Origin: Rhabdobacter roseus
Lineage (GTDB): Bacteria > Bacteroidota > Bacteroidia > Cytophagales > Spirosomataceae
DNA: 64,000 nt
Assembly (NCBI RefSeq): GCF_014202275.1
Contig: NZ_JACHGF010000001.1
Location: 744,001 to 808,000 of the forward strand
Reading direction: 5' to 3'
Translations under genes and position numbers: made by a program
Notes under the pieces: generated by a model
Databases searched by the model: none
What the model saw: only the letters and a program-made list of their open reading frames with translations
Told to the model about the DNA's origin: nothing
Part shown: piece after piece, positions 23,455-32,941 of the stretch
Position numbering within the stretch: the first letter of the stretch is position 1
Layout of the letters: each line of letters opens with the position of its first letter

Positions 23455-25110
23455 ATGAAAACCTATTGGATGAGGTACCTGGCGGTGCTAGTGTTTATTG
23501 GCTGGGGATGCCAGGAAAAGGAAGAATCGGTACGGCCTTCGGTTTTTAGCCTCAATGCCACCCGCGTCAATGGTGTAAGCAGCGGCTTTACTTACACCAA
23601 CCTGGCGGCCAGCCCGGTCGTCAAGCTTTCCTTTTCAACGAAAATAGACCGGGCCTCGGTAGTGCCGAGTGTCACGTTCACGGGTACTTCGGGTACGGGC
23701 GTGGGTTTCAATACAACCTACGAAAACAGCGACAGTACCCTCGTCATTCAGCCTTCGGCTCCGCTGGGTTCGCTGGCTACCTACACGCTGGCCGTAAGTA
23801 CCACCCTAAAGTCACAGGCGGGAGGTACCTTACAGATTCCGGTAACGGTGAGCCTGAGAACGGCTCTGGATTCGTCGGACAAATTTCCGGTACTTTCGGA
23901 AACCGCTTTGCTGGATAAAGTACAAAGCCAAACCTTTAAGTACTTCTGGGATTTTGCGCACCCCGTAAGCGGGCTGGCGCGGGAGCGCAATACCTCCGGC
24001 GACCTCGTGACCTCGGGCGGCAGCGGCTTCGGCATCATGACCATCCCCGTGGCCATTCAGCGGCATTTCATCAGCCGCGCCGAAGGCCTGGCCCGGATGC
24101 AAAAGATCGTGGGTTTTCTGAAAAATAACGCCCAAACTTTTCACGGCGCTTTTCCGCACTGGCTCAACGGGGCCACGGGAGCGGCCCTGCCCTTCAGTGC
24201 CAAGGACGACGGCGCCGACCTGGTCGAAACGTCGTTTTTGATCCAGGGGCTGCTGACCGCCCGCCAGTATTTCAACGGTACCGATGCCGCCGAAACCGCC
24301 CTGCGTGCCGACATCAACGCCATTTGGGAGGCCGTGGAGTGGGACTGGTTCCGGCGGGGCGATCAGAACGTACTGTACTGGCACTGGAGCCCTGTCCACG
24401 GCTGGGACATGAACCTACCCATCCGCGGCTGGAACGAGTGCCTCATCACCTACGTGCTGGCGGCGGCCTCGCCCACGCACCCCATTCCGAAGGTAGTGTA
24501 TGATAACGGCTGGACGCAAAACGGCGGCTTTGCCAACGGCAATACCTACTACGGCTACCGGCTCCCGCTGGGGAGCGCCTACGGTGGCCCGCTGTTCTAT
24601 GCCCACTATTCGTTTCTGGGCCTGGACCCGCGCCAGCTTACCGACGCCCACGCCAACTACTGGACCCAAAACCAGCACCACACGCTCATCAACCAGGCCT
24701 ACTGCATCGATAACCCGCAGAAGTACTACGGCTACAGTGCGGAATGCTGGGGGCTGACGGCCAGCGATATACCCAACGGCTACACGGCCAACTCACCCAC
24801 CAACGACCGGGGCGTCATTACCCCCACGGCGGCGCTGTCGTCCTTCCCGTACGCACCGGAGCAGTCCATGAAAGCCCTGAAGTTTTTTTACTACAAGCTA
24901 GGCGACAAGCTCTGGGGCGAATACGGCTTCCACGATGCTTTTTCGCTGCACGAGCCCTGGTTTGCGTCGTCTTACCTGGCCATCGACCAGGGGCCGATCG
25001 TACTCATGATCGAAAACCACCGTAGCGGGCTGCTGTGGGAGCTCTTCATGAGCAGCCCCGAAGCAAAAGCGGGCCTGCGCAAGTTAGCTTTCCAGAGTCC
25101 CCATCTTTAA
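23455..25110 (+). CDS. GH144 endo-beta-1,2-glucanase-like lipoprotein with Ig-like N-terminal domain
   Basis: The ATG at 23455 gives a lipoprotein signal (lipobox IGWGC). Residues about 25-145 are an Ig-like (Big_5-type) domain. The rest is the glycoamylase/GH144 fold: TFKYFWDFAHPVSGLARERN, GGSGFGIMTIPVAI, AFPHWLNGATGA, KDDGADLVETSFLIQGLLTA, WHWSPVHGWDMNLPIRGWNE and PYAPEQSMKALKFFYYKLGD. GH144 was defined on Chitinophaga endo-beta-1,2-glucanase. The lipoprotein form suggests a surface enzyme that cuts beta-1,2-glucan before SusCD import. Its paralogue lies 30 bp downstream. Substrate is inferred from family; other specificities in PF10091 are possible. Confidence 0.85.
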   Translation: MKTYWMRYLAVLVFIGWGCQEKEESVRPSVFSLNATRVNGVSSGFTYTNLAASPVVKLSFSTKIDRASVVPSVTFTGTSGTGVGFNTTYENSDSTLVIQPSAPLGSLATYTLAVSTTLKSQAGGTLQIPVTVSLRTALDSSDKFPVLSETALLDKVQSQTFKYFWDFAHPVSGLARERNTSGDLVTSGGSGFGIMTIPVAIQRHFISRAEGLARMQKIVGFLKNNAQTFHGAFPHWLNGATGAALPFSAKDDGADLVETSFLIQGLLTARQYFNGTDAAETALRADINAIWEAVEWDWFRRGDQNVLYWHWSPVHGWDMNLPIRGWNECLITYVLAAASPTHPIPKVVYDNGWTQNGGFANGNTYYGYRLPLGSAYGGPLFYAHYSFLGLDPRQLTDAHANYWTQNQHHTLINQAYCIDNPQKYYGYSAECWGLTASDIPNGYTANSPTNDRGVITPTAALSSFPYAPEQSMKALKFFYYKLGDKLWGEYGFHDAFSLHEPWFASSYLAIDQGPIVLMIENHRSGLLWELFMSSPEAKAGLRKLAFQSPHL

Positions 25111-25140
25111 TGGATTATTAGGTACTTAACGACGTTATTT

Positions 25141-26499
25141 ATGAGACAACTACCTTTCTATATAGCCCTAGTACTTTGCCTGCTGGCCGTGGAGACCAGC
25201 CAGGCACAACGAAAAAAAACGAGCGCGGCCCCGGCGGCTTTCAATCCGGCCAATCGCCTCAAAAACCTCTCGGATACGGCCTTGCTGGAGCTGGTCCAAA
25301 AACAAACGTTTAGGTACTTCTGGGAATACGGGCATCCAGTGAGCGCCATGGCGCGAGAGCGCAGCAACGTGGCCTTCGACTACGGCAACGAGGTAGTCAC
25401 GACCGGAGGTACCGGTTTTGGCATCATGGCCATGATCGTGGCCGCCGAGCGCCAGTGGGTACCTCGCGACTCGGTAGCCGAGCGGCTGCTCAAAATGGTG
25501 AAGTTTTTAAGTAAGGCCGACCACTACCACGGTGTTTTTGCGCACTGGCTCAACGGCGCGACGGGCAAGACGATCCCCTTCAGCCGCAAGGACGACGGCG
25601 GCGACCTGGTCGAATCATCTTTTTTGTTCCAGGGACTGCTCTGCGCGCGGCAGTACTTTACCGGCGACTCCAACACCGAGCGGGAGCTACGTAACCGCAT
25701 CACCTGGCTCTGGAACGACGTGGAGTGGGACTGGCACACCCGCGGCGGCCGCGACCAGCTCTACTGGCACTGGAGCCCTAACCACGGCTGGAGCATGAAT
25801 TTTGAACTACGCGGCTACAACGAAACCCTCATCACGTACATTCTGGCGGCTTCGTCGCCCCGCTACGCCATCGACGCCAACGTGTACCACCGCTGCTGGG
25901 CGCAGAGTAGCCATTTTAAAAACGGACAGGAGTTCTACGGCGTCAAACTACCCTTGGGCTTCGACTACGGCGGGCCGCTGTTCTTTGCGCACTACTCGTA
26001 CCTGGGGCTGGACCCCCGCGGCCTCGAAGACCGCTATGCCAACTACTGGGAGCAAAACGTGAACCACTCGCTGATCAACTACCGCCACTGCGTGGAGAAT
26101 CCGGGGAAGTTTAAGGGCTACGGCGAAAACAGCTGGGGCCTCACCGCCAGCGATACCTACAACGGCTACAACGCCCATTCTCCCACCAACGACTTCGGGA
26201 CCATCACCCCCACGGCGGCGCTGTCGTCTTTTCCTTACACGCCCGAGCAGTCGATGAAGGCCCTGAAGTACTTCTACAACGACCTGGGCGATAAGCTCTG
26301 GACCGAGTACGGCTTTGTGGATGCCTTCAACGAGTCGCAGAACTGGTATGCGCAGTCGCACCTGGCCATTGACCAGGGACCCATCATTGTCATGATCGAA
26401 AACTACCGCACGGGCCTGCTCTGGAAATTATTTATGGAGGTACCTGAGATACAAGCGGGACTAAAAAAGCTTAACTTTAAGAGTCCTAACCTAAATTAA
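25141..26499 (+). CDS. GH144 endo-beta-1,2-glucanase-like secreted enzyme
   Basis: The 452-residue protein has a cleavable signal peptide (MRQLPFYIALVLCLLAVETS, then QAQ), unlike its lipoprotein neighbour, and lacks the Ig-like domain. The catalytic domain starts near residue 40 (ALLELVQKQTFRYFWEYGHP) and shares KDDGGDLVESSFLFQGLLCA, WHWSPNHGWSMNFELRGYNE, YAIDANVYHRC and SFPYTPEQSMKALKYFYNDL with the preceding gene. Probably periplasmic, degrading imported beta-1,2-glucan oligosaccharides further. A stem-loop separates its end from the convergent regulator gene. Confidence 0.85.
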   Translation: MRQLPFYIALVLCLLAVETSQAQRKKTSAAPAAFNPANRLKNLSDTALLELVQKQTFRYFWEYGHPVSAMARERSNVAFDYGNEVVTTGGTGFGIMAMIVAAERQWVPRDSVAERLLKMVKFLSKADHYHGVFAHWLNGATGKTIPFSRKDDGGDLVESSFLFQGLLCARQYFTGDSNTERELRNRITWLWNDVEWDWHTRGGRDQLYWHWSPNHGWSMNFELRGYNETLITYILAASSPRYAIDANVYHRCWAQSSHFKNGQEFYGVKLPLGFDYGGPLFFAHYSYLGLDPRGLEDRYANYWEQNVNHSLINYRHCVENPGKFKGYGENSWGLTASDTYNGYNAHSPTNDFGTITPTAALSSFPYTPEQSMKALKYFYNDLGDKLWTEYGFVDAFNESQNWYAQSHLAIDQGPIIVMIENYRTGLLWKLFMEVPEIQAGLKKLNFKSPNLN

Positions 26500-26510
26500 T
26501 TGTGTGAATG

Positions 26511-26554
26511 GTAAGCCCGAGCGGAGCCCCTGGTAGGGTGAGGCTCGGGTTTAC
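26511..26554. terminator. Putative terminator between PUL and regulator gene
   Basis: Arms 26511-26521 and 26544-26554 pair over 11 bases with one G-T wobble. It lies between the second GH144 stop (26499) and the convergent regulator gene, overlapping the latter's stop codon. Confidence 0.45.
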
Positions 26555-29388
26555 ACATCCATCATAAACTCGTTCAGGTTTATATCGGAATCAAAACCCA
26601 GCTTTTTGCGCAGCCGGTACCGTTTTATCTCCACGCCTCGCACCGAAATCCCCAGGATGGGCGCGATTTCCTTGCTCGAGAGGTTCATGCGGAGTCCGGC
26701 GGCCAGGCGCAGCTCGGTGGGCGTTACGGCCGGACAAATGGCCTTGAGCCGCTTGAAAAATTCTTCGTGTACTTCGTTGAAATTATCCTCAAAAAGCTTC
26801 CAGTCTTCCTTGCCCGAGACGTTGCGCTCGATGCTCGTCAGGAGCTTTTGGTAATGAATGTTGGGTAGCTGGTGGCCCAGTTCTTCCTTGACCTGTACCA
26901 GCTCCGAGCGGATCTCCTCCAGAATCTCGTTCTTGCGCACCACGTTGATGGCGATGTTGCTCAGCTGCTGGCTTTTGCTGTTCACCTCCGACAGCAGCGC
27001 CTTGTTCTGGATTTCCATGATCCGCTTTTCGTTGATGAGCTGCTGCTGGCGTAGCTTCTCTTCCTGTTCGAGCAGCAAATGCTGTTTTTGCTTTTTGATT
27101 CTTTTTTCCTGGTAATACAGGAAACCAAGGATGCAAAGTACCCCCAGCAGGCCAACGGAGATCTTGGTAAAGAGCATCTCGTACCAGTACGGAAGTACCC
27201 TAAAACGATAGGTGGCTACCTGGCTTTGGTGTAAACTTTGTACTTCAAAGACATACTGACCCGTGGGCAGGTTGGTGAAATCGACATAGTGCTGATCCGT
27301 GAGCTCCGACCAGTCGTCGGTGAGGCCCACCAGCCGGTACCGAAACCGCGCCTCCTGCCCGTTCAGGGGTAGGGCGTACTGGATCCGCAGGTCGCGGACG
27401 GCCGCCGGAATGGTACTTTCCGGGCCCAGCGGAAAAAGGTCGGCGGAGTTGCGGAGGTTGGCTACGCGCCGGATCAGAGGCCGGGGCATCACTTGCTCGG
27501 AGGGAGTTTCGCGGTAACGATCAAAAAGTACGTAGCCGTTATCTACACAAAAGAGATAGTATTGGTCGGTAAGCGGCACGATTGTCTCGTTGTTTCGTAC
27601 CAAAGAAAAGTCCAGGCTGCGGGTAGTGCCGTCGGCTTTGTGCAGGATAATCTCCTCCCGGAATACCCGAAACCAGTCACCGTATAATCCCTGGCGTAGC
27701 TTGTAGGGCTGGTCGGCCGTTTTTTGGTAGGCGGGCATGGGCTGCAGCCGGTGCGCCTGGTCTGCCGTAAAGTACTGGTCGCCGGAGCGGATCAGTACGT
27801 CGTCTTTCCAGGGGAGTACCTCCACGGAGTAGGCGTCGGGCAGGTCGTGCGGAGCCTGGTAAGGTACCCATTCTTGTAGGGCGCGGGTGTCGGGCGTCAG
27901 GGTAGTTCGGTATAAGCCTTTGTAGGCGTGGGCCAGCCACAAAGTACCCTCTTCGGTCTGCGCCAGGTACTTGATTGGGATCGGCGGCACGCCCTGTACT
28001 TTGTGCGCGTAGGCCCACTGGCCGCGGGCGTCGAGCCGGTATACGTGCAGGCCCGTGTAGGTACCTTGCAGCAGCGTGGGCTCCGCCTGGCCTTTGAGCG
28101 GAAGCAGTACCCACCCGCCGGAGACCGTCGACAGGCGCCGACTGGTTTCCCCCTCGATCAGGAAGGTACCTTCGTTGTGCCCGCAGAGAAGCTGGTCGTG
28201 AAGTACCTGGAGCGTCCAGACCTGCCCTTGCAAGCCGGGAATGAGCCGGAACGGCTCATCGGCGCGCCATTTTTTTACAAAAACCCCGCTGTTGGTCCCT
28301 ACGTACAGCAAACCCCGGTGGAGCGCGGCGGCGTAGGTAGTTCCGAGCGGATTGTTGGCTACGTTGTAAGAAGTAATGGGCGAGGCTAGCTTCACGAGGT
28401 CGATGCCCTTGTCCAGGCCCAGCCACAGGTTTTGGGAGCTATCCTCCCAGAGGGCCAGCACGGTATTGTTTTGCAGGCCATTGCCCTGATGAAAGTGGTA
28501 TAACAGCTCGCCTTTTTCGGAGATAATATAAACGCCCTTCAGGATAGTCCCGATGGCATAGTGGCCATTTTTGAGGACAATCATTTTGTTGATCACGTTT
28601 TTTTTGAGCTCCGCAGCGAGCGGAATCATCCATTCGCGCAGGGTACCTTCGTCCCAGAGCAGCAGGCCGCGGCGGGCTGTAGCGATGAGGAGTTGGTGGT
28701 GGTGGAAAGGAAGTACCGTCGATACATTTTTGCTGGGTACCTGCTCGCCGTTTGGGAGCGGAATAAAGTCCCGGCCCCGGAGCTCGTACAGCCCTTTGTC
28801 GATCAGGGGCACAAGCAGCCGACCGTGCACGTAGCGCAAAAACAGGAAGTTGCCCGGTGCTTTGATCTCCTCAAGCACCTGGCCGTCGTAGCGGTAAATA
28901 TGGGAGAAAGATTGAAAATAGAGCGCGTCGGGCGTTTTCAGGATGTGCCAAATCTCCTCGGTGCCCAGACTTTCCAGGGCCGCACCTTCGTTCAACGACT
29001 GGTACTTCAGCTGTCCGGTGGGGGTTGGCTGCCAGTAGCCGAACTCGCCGTAGCCGCCTACGTACACCCGATTGCCGTCGCAAAGTACCGAGCGGACGAT
29101 CTGGCCGTTGGGCAGGGGGTAGGTACGCCAGGTGGCGCCGTCGTACTCCAGCAGGCCGTCGGAGTTGGCGCTGTACAGGATCTGCTGGGTACTTTCGGCC
29201 AGGCCCCAGTTTTGGTTGTGGGCTTTGTAGGTGGTATAAGGGTAGTTGATCAGCGGCGGGGTTTCCTGCGCGTAGCTGCCGAGGGCAAAGCCCAGCCAAA
29301 GGTACCCTCCGAAAAAAAATAGAATCTTTTTTGATTCAAGGCAGGAAGCGCGCCCGTAGTCAAGTAGTCTATCGATTAAAAATTTCAT
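26551..29388 (-). CDS. Propeller/Y_Y_Y-domain sensor with C-terminal LuxR-type helix-turn-helix
   Basis: The 945-residue protein has an N-terminal signal or anchor, two-component-regulator-type beta-propeller repeats (about 40-620, e.g. LYVGTNSGVFV, LWEDSSQNLWLGLDKGIDLV), a Y_Y_Y domain (about 660-730, NGQEARFRYRLVGLTDDWSE), a transmembrane helix (ISVGLLGVLCILGFLYY) and a long coiled coil (QEKRIKKQKQHLLLEQEEKL). The C-terminus is a LuxR-type helix-turn-helix (VTPTELRLAAGLRMNLSSKE). It lacks the kinase and receiver domains of hybrid two-component systems, so sensing and DNA binding are joined in one polypeptide across the inner membrane. It is convergent with the PUL and probably its regulator. 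Confidence 0.85.
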   Translation of the reverse strand: MKFLIDRLLDYGRASCLESKKILFFFGGYLWLGFALGSYAQETPPLINYPYTTYKAHNQNWGLAESTQQILYSANSDGLLEYDGATWRTYPLPNGQIVRSVLCDGNRVYVGGYGEFGYWQPTPTGQLKYQSLNEGAALESLGTEEIWHILKTPDALYFQSFSHIYRYDGQVLEEIKAPGNFLFLRYVHGRLLVPLIDKGLYELRGRDFIPLPNGEQVPSKNVSTVLPFHHHQLLIATARRGLLLWDEGTLREWMIPLAAELKKNVINKMIVLKNGHYAIGTILKGVYIISEKGELLYHFHQGNGLQNNTVLALWEDSSQNLWLGLDKGIDLVKLASPITSYNVANNPLGTTYAAALHRGLLYVGTNSGVFVKKWRADEPFRLIPGLQGQVWTLQVLHDQLLCGHNEGTFLIEGETSRRLSTVSGGWVLLPLKGQAEPTLLQGTYTGLHVYRLDARGQWAYAHKVQGVPPIPIKYLAQTEEGTLWLAHAYKGLYRTTLTPDTRALQEWVPYQAPHDLPDAYSVEVLPWKDDVLIRSGDQYFTADQAHRLQPMPAYQKTADQPYKLRQGLYGDWFRVFREEIILHKADGTTRSLDFSLVRNNETIVPLTDQYYLFCVDNGYVLFDRYRETPSEQVMPRPLIRRVANLRNSADLFPLGPESTIPAAVRDLRIQYALPLNGQEARFRYRLVGLTDDWSELTDQHYVDFTNLPTGQYVFEVQSLHQSQVATYRFRVLPYWYEMLFTKISVGLLGVLCILGFLYYQEKRIKKQKQHLLLEQEEKLRQQQLINEKRIMEIQNKALLSEVNSKSQQLSNIAINVVRKNEILEEIRSELVQVKEELGHQLPNIHYQKLLTSIERNVSGKEDWKLFEDNFNEVHEEFFKRLKAICPAVTPTELRLAAGLRMNLSSKEIAPILGISVRGVEIKRYRLRKKLGFDSDINLNEFMMDV

Positions 29389-29633
29389 GTAGTGTGTTGG
29401 GTAGCTACAAAACAGCCAGTTAGGATTTTTACCAGCTCAAAATGACAGTTAAATAACAAGGCCGCTTTACATAACGTGCCCGGATGTGCGCTTCGTACGA
29501 CGGCCAATAGCAACGGCCATAACGCGGCTCGCTCGTAAGGTTATTCTTATTTTAATGCTATTTTAATGTATTTTTAACCCAGCGTTAATAAAGCAATCGG
29601 TCGTTTGTACGGCTCATCAATCCTATTTTTCGT

Positions 29634-31025
29634 ATGTACAACAAGCTAAGAAATACGGTACTTTTTCTTTTAAGTGCCGCGGGCTCCGTATTGGCCCAAA
29701 CGAGTCCTGCGGGTGGAAGCAATACCCGTAACGACATTCGCTACGCCCTCAACGAGTCGGGTACGCACTACATCAAGGCTACCTTCCTGAACCAAACCTG
29801 GCTGCGGCTCAACGACAGCAACCCCGGCACCACCGTCTTCGGCGACCCGGCCTCGCAAACCTTCGACATCGGCCTGCGCCGCACCCGGATGCAGCTCTTC
29901 GGCCAGCTCACCGACCGCGTGTTTTTTTATACGCAATTTGGAATGAATAATTTCAACCGCACCAACGCTTTTCCGGGTTATAACACCACAGGTACCCCCA
30001 GCAACCGCAAGATCGCGGCCTTTTTTCACGATGCCCTGGGTGAGTACGAAGTACACCGGAAAGGAACCAGCTTCGTGCGCTTCGGGGCCGGGCTCACCAT
30101 CGTAAACGGCCTTTCCCGCTTTACGCAACCGGGCATCGGTACCATTCTGACGATGGACGTACCCGTTTTTGCCCAGGCTACCGTGGACCAAACCGACGAA
30201 TTTGCCCGGAAGCTGAGCGTGTACAGCCGCGGACAAGTAGGAAAAATCAACTACCGCGTAGCGGTGTCGGACCCGTTCCCGATCGAAACCAACGCCAGCG
30301 CACCGCCGCCCCTGGGCGTGAACGCGACCTTTGCCCAGCGAAAGCACCGGAAGCAATTTCAGGGGATGTTGATTTACAACATCTTCGATACCGAAGACCA
30401 AACTACCCCCGGCTACCTGGCGGGTACCTACCTGGGCCGCCGCAAGGTACTTAACCTGGAGGCCGGAATCATTTCCGAACAAAACGCCACTTGGCGCCGC
30501 GAAAACGTCGATACGATCTACAGCGCCCTTACGCTCTGGTCGGTGGCGGCCTACCTCGACATGCCCCTGGATGCTGCTAAAGGCACGGCGGTGTCGGGCT
30601 ACCTGGGGTACTTTGGTACCGACTACGGCCCCGGCTACCTGCGCTACAACGGCCTCATGAACCCCGCTACGGGTACTACCGCCCCGCTGCCCGGCGTAGG
30701 CGGTACCCAGGGCAACGCCTACCCCATGTTCGGGACGGGCAACGTGATTTACGCCCAGGTGGGCTACAAGCTCCGTGACGCGCTGCTGGGCCGCCAAGGT
30801 ACTTTGCTGCCCTACGCCTCGGTACAACACGCCAGCTACGACCGCCTCGACGGCGGCATGAGCGTGTACAACCTGGGGCTCAACTGGCTCATGCAGGGCC
30901 ACACGGGCAAGCTCACGCTCAACTACGAAAACCGCCCCATCTACCGCGCCAGCCCCGTGGCCAACCGGCTGAGCCCGGACGGGCGGCGAGGTGCCTGGGT
31001 ACTTCAGTACCAGGTTTCGATTTAG
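29634..31025 (+). CDS. Porin-like outer-membrane protein
   Basis: The 463-residue protein has a signal peptide (after VLAQ). Its body has alternating hydrophobic/aromatic strands typical of phosphate-selective porin O/P-like proteins: HYIKATFLNQTWLRLNDSNP, FDIGLRRTRMQLFGQLTDRV, FYTQFGMNNFN, and KLTLNYENRPIYRAS before the terminal WVLQYQVSI with aromatic/hydrophobic end. It probably forms a trimeric or monomeric barrel in the outer membrane; substrate unknown. It is divergent from the PUL regulator, and a bidirectional terminator separates it from convergent mdh. Confidence 0.75.
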   Translation: MYNKLRNTVLFLLSAAGSVLAQTSPAGGSNTRNDIRYALNESGTHYIKATFLNQTWLRLNDSNPGTTVFGDPASQTFDIGLRRTRMQLFGQLTDRVFFYTQFGMNNFNRTNAFPGYNTTGTPSNRKIAAFFHDALGEYEVHRKGTSFVRFGAGLTIVNGLSRFTQPGIGTILTMDVPVFAQATVDQTDEFARKLSVYSRGQVGKINYRVAVSDPFPIETNASAPPPLGVNATFAQRKHRKQFQGMLIYNIFDTEDQTTPGYLAGTYLGRRKVLNLEAGIISEQNATWRRENVDTIYSALTLWSVAAYLDMPLDAAKGTAVSGYLGYFGTDYGPGYLRYNGLMNPATGTTAPLPGVGGTQGNAYPMFGTGNVIYAQVGYKLRDALLGRQGTLLPYASVQHASYDRLDGGMSVYNLGLNWLMQGHTGKLTLNYENRPIYRASPVANRLSPDGRRGAWVLQYQVSI

Positions 31026-31328
31026 TTTATAGCATAGGGCAGGGGGCTTTGGGCAGAGGGTACCTTGGAATTGAAAGAGGTACCATGGGTTCAGTCATTA
31101 TAATGAAAGCGAACCGCTAGGGGAAAATAGTACGTGATTGCCTTTGCGAAAAATCCTGAATAGAATAAAGTACCTTTTTAGCATATCCATAAAAAACCCT
31201 CCCAGGTGTATAACCGGGAGGGCTTTTTATTAGCCAGAGGTACTTATCACCTAATGGCGATCTTTGGTAGCCTAGGTTTCGACAGGAGCGGAAGCTCCCT
31301 CTGCCCTTACCCCTCTGCCCTTTGCTAC
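31026..31328. other. Intergenic region between porin-like gene and mdh
   Basis: 303 bp between convergent genes. Apart from the terminator hairpin at 31191-31229 and several GTAC motifs, I see nothing: no open frame with recognisable features. Confidence 0.6.
31191..31229. terminator. Bidirectional terminator between porin-like gene and mdh
   Basis: CCCTCCC (31197-31203) pairs with GGGAGGG (31216-31222), preceded by six A and followed by CTTTTTA. A second GGT/ACC pair lies inside the loop. Confidence 0.75.
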
Positions 31329-32258
31329 TTAGCCCAGATTCAGCGCGGCGTTCATGTTCCGGACCGCCTCGGCCGATTTCTCGAAAGCGGCTTTTTCGGC
31401 GTCGCTCAGGCGCAGGCTGATGATTTTCTCCCAGCCCGTACGGCCAATCACCACGGGCACGCCCATGCAGATGTCCTTCTGGCCGTACTCGCCGTTGAGG
31501 TACACGCTGCAAGGTACAATGCGCTTCTGGTTACGGACGATGCTCTCCACGATCATGGCCGTAGCGGCACCCGGTGCGTACCAGGCCGAGGTACCGATGA
31601 GCTTGGTGAGCGTAGCGCCACCCACCATGGTATCGGCGGCTACTTTTTCCAGCTTCTCGGCCGACAGGAACCGGCTTACGGGGATACCGTTGTAGGTAGC
31701 CAGGCGGGTCAGCGGGATCATGGTCGTGTCGCCGTGGCCCCCGATCACCATGCCGTGGATGTCATTGGGAGATACTTCCATCTCCAGCGCCAGGTAGGTC
31801 TTGAAGCGGGCGCTGTCCAGCGCACCCCCCATCCCGATCAGGCGTTTCTTCGGAATCCCCGAATCTTTCAGCGCCAGGTACGTCATGGTATCCATGGGGT
31901 TTGACACCACCACCACAATGGCCTTGGGCGAGTACTTCAGAATGTTGTCCGTCACGGACTTCACGATACCCGCGTTGATGCCGATCAGCTCTTCGCGCGT
32001 CATGCCCGGCTTGCGGGGCAGGCCGGAGGTAATCACTACGACGTCCGATCCTTTGGTTTTTTCGTAATCATTGGTAGAGCCTACGGGCTTGGTGTTGAAG
32101 CCCAGTAGGGCGGCCGTTTGGTACATATCCAGCGCTTTGCCTTCGCTGACACCCTCTTTAATATCCAGCAGCACGACTTCCTCGGCCAGCTCGCGGCGGA
32201 TGATGTTATCGGCGGTGGTGGCCCCTACGGCTCCGGCCCCTACGACAGTTATTTTCAT
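31329..32258 (-). CDS. mdh: Malate dehydrogenase
   Basis: The ATG at 32258 gives MKITVVGAGAVGATTADNII, the NAD-binding GxGxxG Rossmann motif; an upstream in-frame start would add a short hydrophobic stretch. The 309-residue protein has the lactate/malate dehydrogenase features: VVITSGLPRKPGMTREELI (coenzyme loop with the Arg of the substrate lid), VVVVSNPMDTMTYLAL and the catalytic VIGGHGDTTMIPL. The RKPGMTR loop with Arg rather than Gln fits malate over lactate. It belongs to the tricarboxylic acid cycle, oxidising malate to oxaloacetate with NAD. It stands alone, terminated by the hairpin at 31191-31229. Confidence 0.95.
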   Translation of the reverse strand: MKITVVGAGAVGATTADNIIRRELAEEVVLLDIKEGVSEGKALDMYQTAALLGFNTKPVGSTNDYEKTKGSDVVVITSGLPRKPGMTREELIGINAGIVKSVTDNILKYSPKAIVVVVSNPMDTMTYLALKDSGIPKKRLIGMGGALDSARFKTYLALEMEVSPNDIHGMVIGGHGDTTMIPLTRLATYNGIPVSRFLSAEKLEKVAADTMVGGATLTKLIGTSAWYAPGAATAMIVESIVRNQKRIVPCSVYLNGEYGQKDICMGVPVVIGRTGWEKIISLRLSDAEKAAFEKSAEAVRNMNAALNLG

Positions 32259-32438
32259 ATTACTTGCAAGTAGTAAAACGGTTAAAATCAAAATCGCCCT
32301 AAAATTAGAAGCAATAATCCGTTTTATCCATTTTGCAGGATTTTTTTTGGTAGTACGGAAGGAGTGATTAGCAGGGGCTGCAATTTTTTTTGCCGCTTCG
32401 TAGTTATATACCGGAACTTAACCCCTTTCAAAAAGTCT

Positions 32439-32870
32439 ATGGCAGAGAACTCTTTAATTGCGCGGGTATTGCGGTCTATCTTCTTTCGGAAGGCCACCGG
32501 TCGGGCTGGGCGTTACGCCCGCAACAGTTCGCGCTTATTTACTTTGCTCACGCAGGTAGCCAAAAAATCGCAGCAGCTAGGTTTTAAGGAAAGCGTGTCC
32601 GTTTTTCAAACCCAGGTGCAGGTACTTATTCGCATGATCCGGGCCTACGCCTCCGGCGAATACCGGGGCTTGCCCTGGAAAAGTCTGGTGTCGATCATCG
32701 CTACCCTGATTTATTTCGTATCTCCCATAGATCTTATCCCGGACATTCTGCCCGTAGTTGGTTTTACGGACGACCTGGCGCTGGTAGTATGGGTATTTAA
32801 GTCGTTTAGCGACGATATTGAGAAATTCAGCGCCTGGGAGAATAAAAGAAAAACCATTAACATTGGATAA
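32439..32870 (+). CDS. YkvA-like DUF1232 membrane protein
   Basis: The ATG at 32439 (MAENSLIARVLRSIFFRKAT) is preferred; the frame is open upstream, but those codons are unlike a protein start. Residues about 85-125 hold the DUF1232 signature IYFVSPIDLIPDILPVVGFT and DDLALVVW, a short amphipathic/transmembrane hairpin. The N-terminal half is basic and helical. The family is widespread and its role unknown. It precedes tatA by 70 bp on the same strand. Confidence 0.85.
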   Translation: MAENSLIARVLRSIFFRKATGRAGRYARNSSRLFTLLTQVAKKSQQLGFKESVSVFQTQVQVLIRMIRAYASGEYRGLPWKSLVSIIATLIYFVSPIDLIPDILPVVGFTDDLALVVWVFKSFSDDIEKFSAWENKRKTINIG

Positions 32871-32907
32871 AACCTTCTTTTTTTCTTTCCTTAGTAAAAA
32901 GAATCAG

Positions 32908-32915
32908 TAAATTTG
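32908..32915 (+). promoter_or_regulatory. Predicted -7 element upstream of tatA
   Basis: TAAATTTG matches TAnnTTTG exactly and lies 27-34 bp before the tatA ATG. The -33 region is only a weak match (TTTC at 32886). Confidence 0.4.
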
Positions 32916-32941
32916 TAATCTATATAAAACAAACAGTCAGT

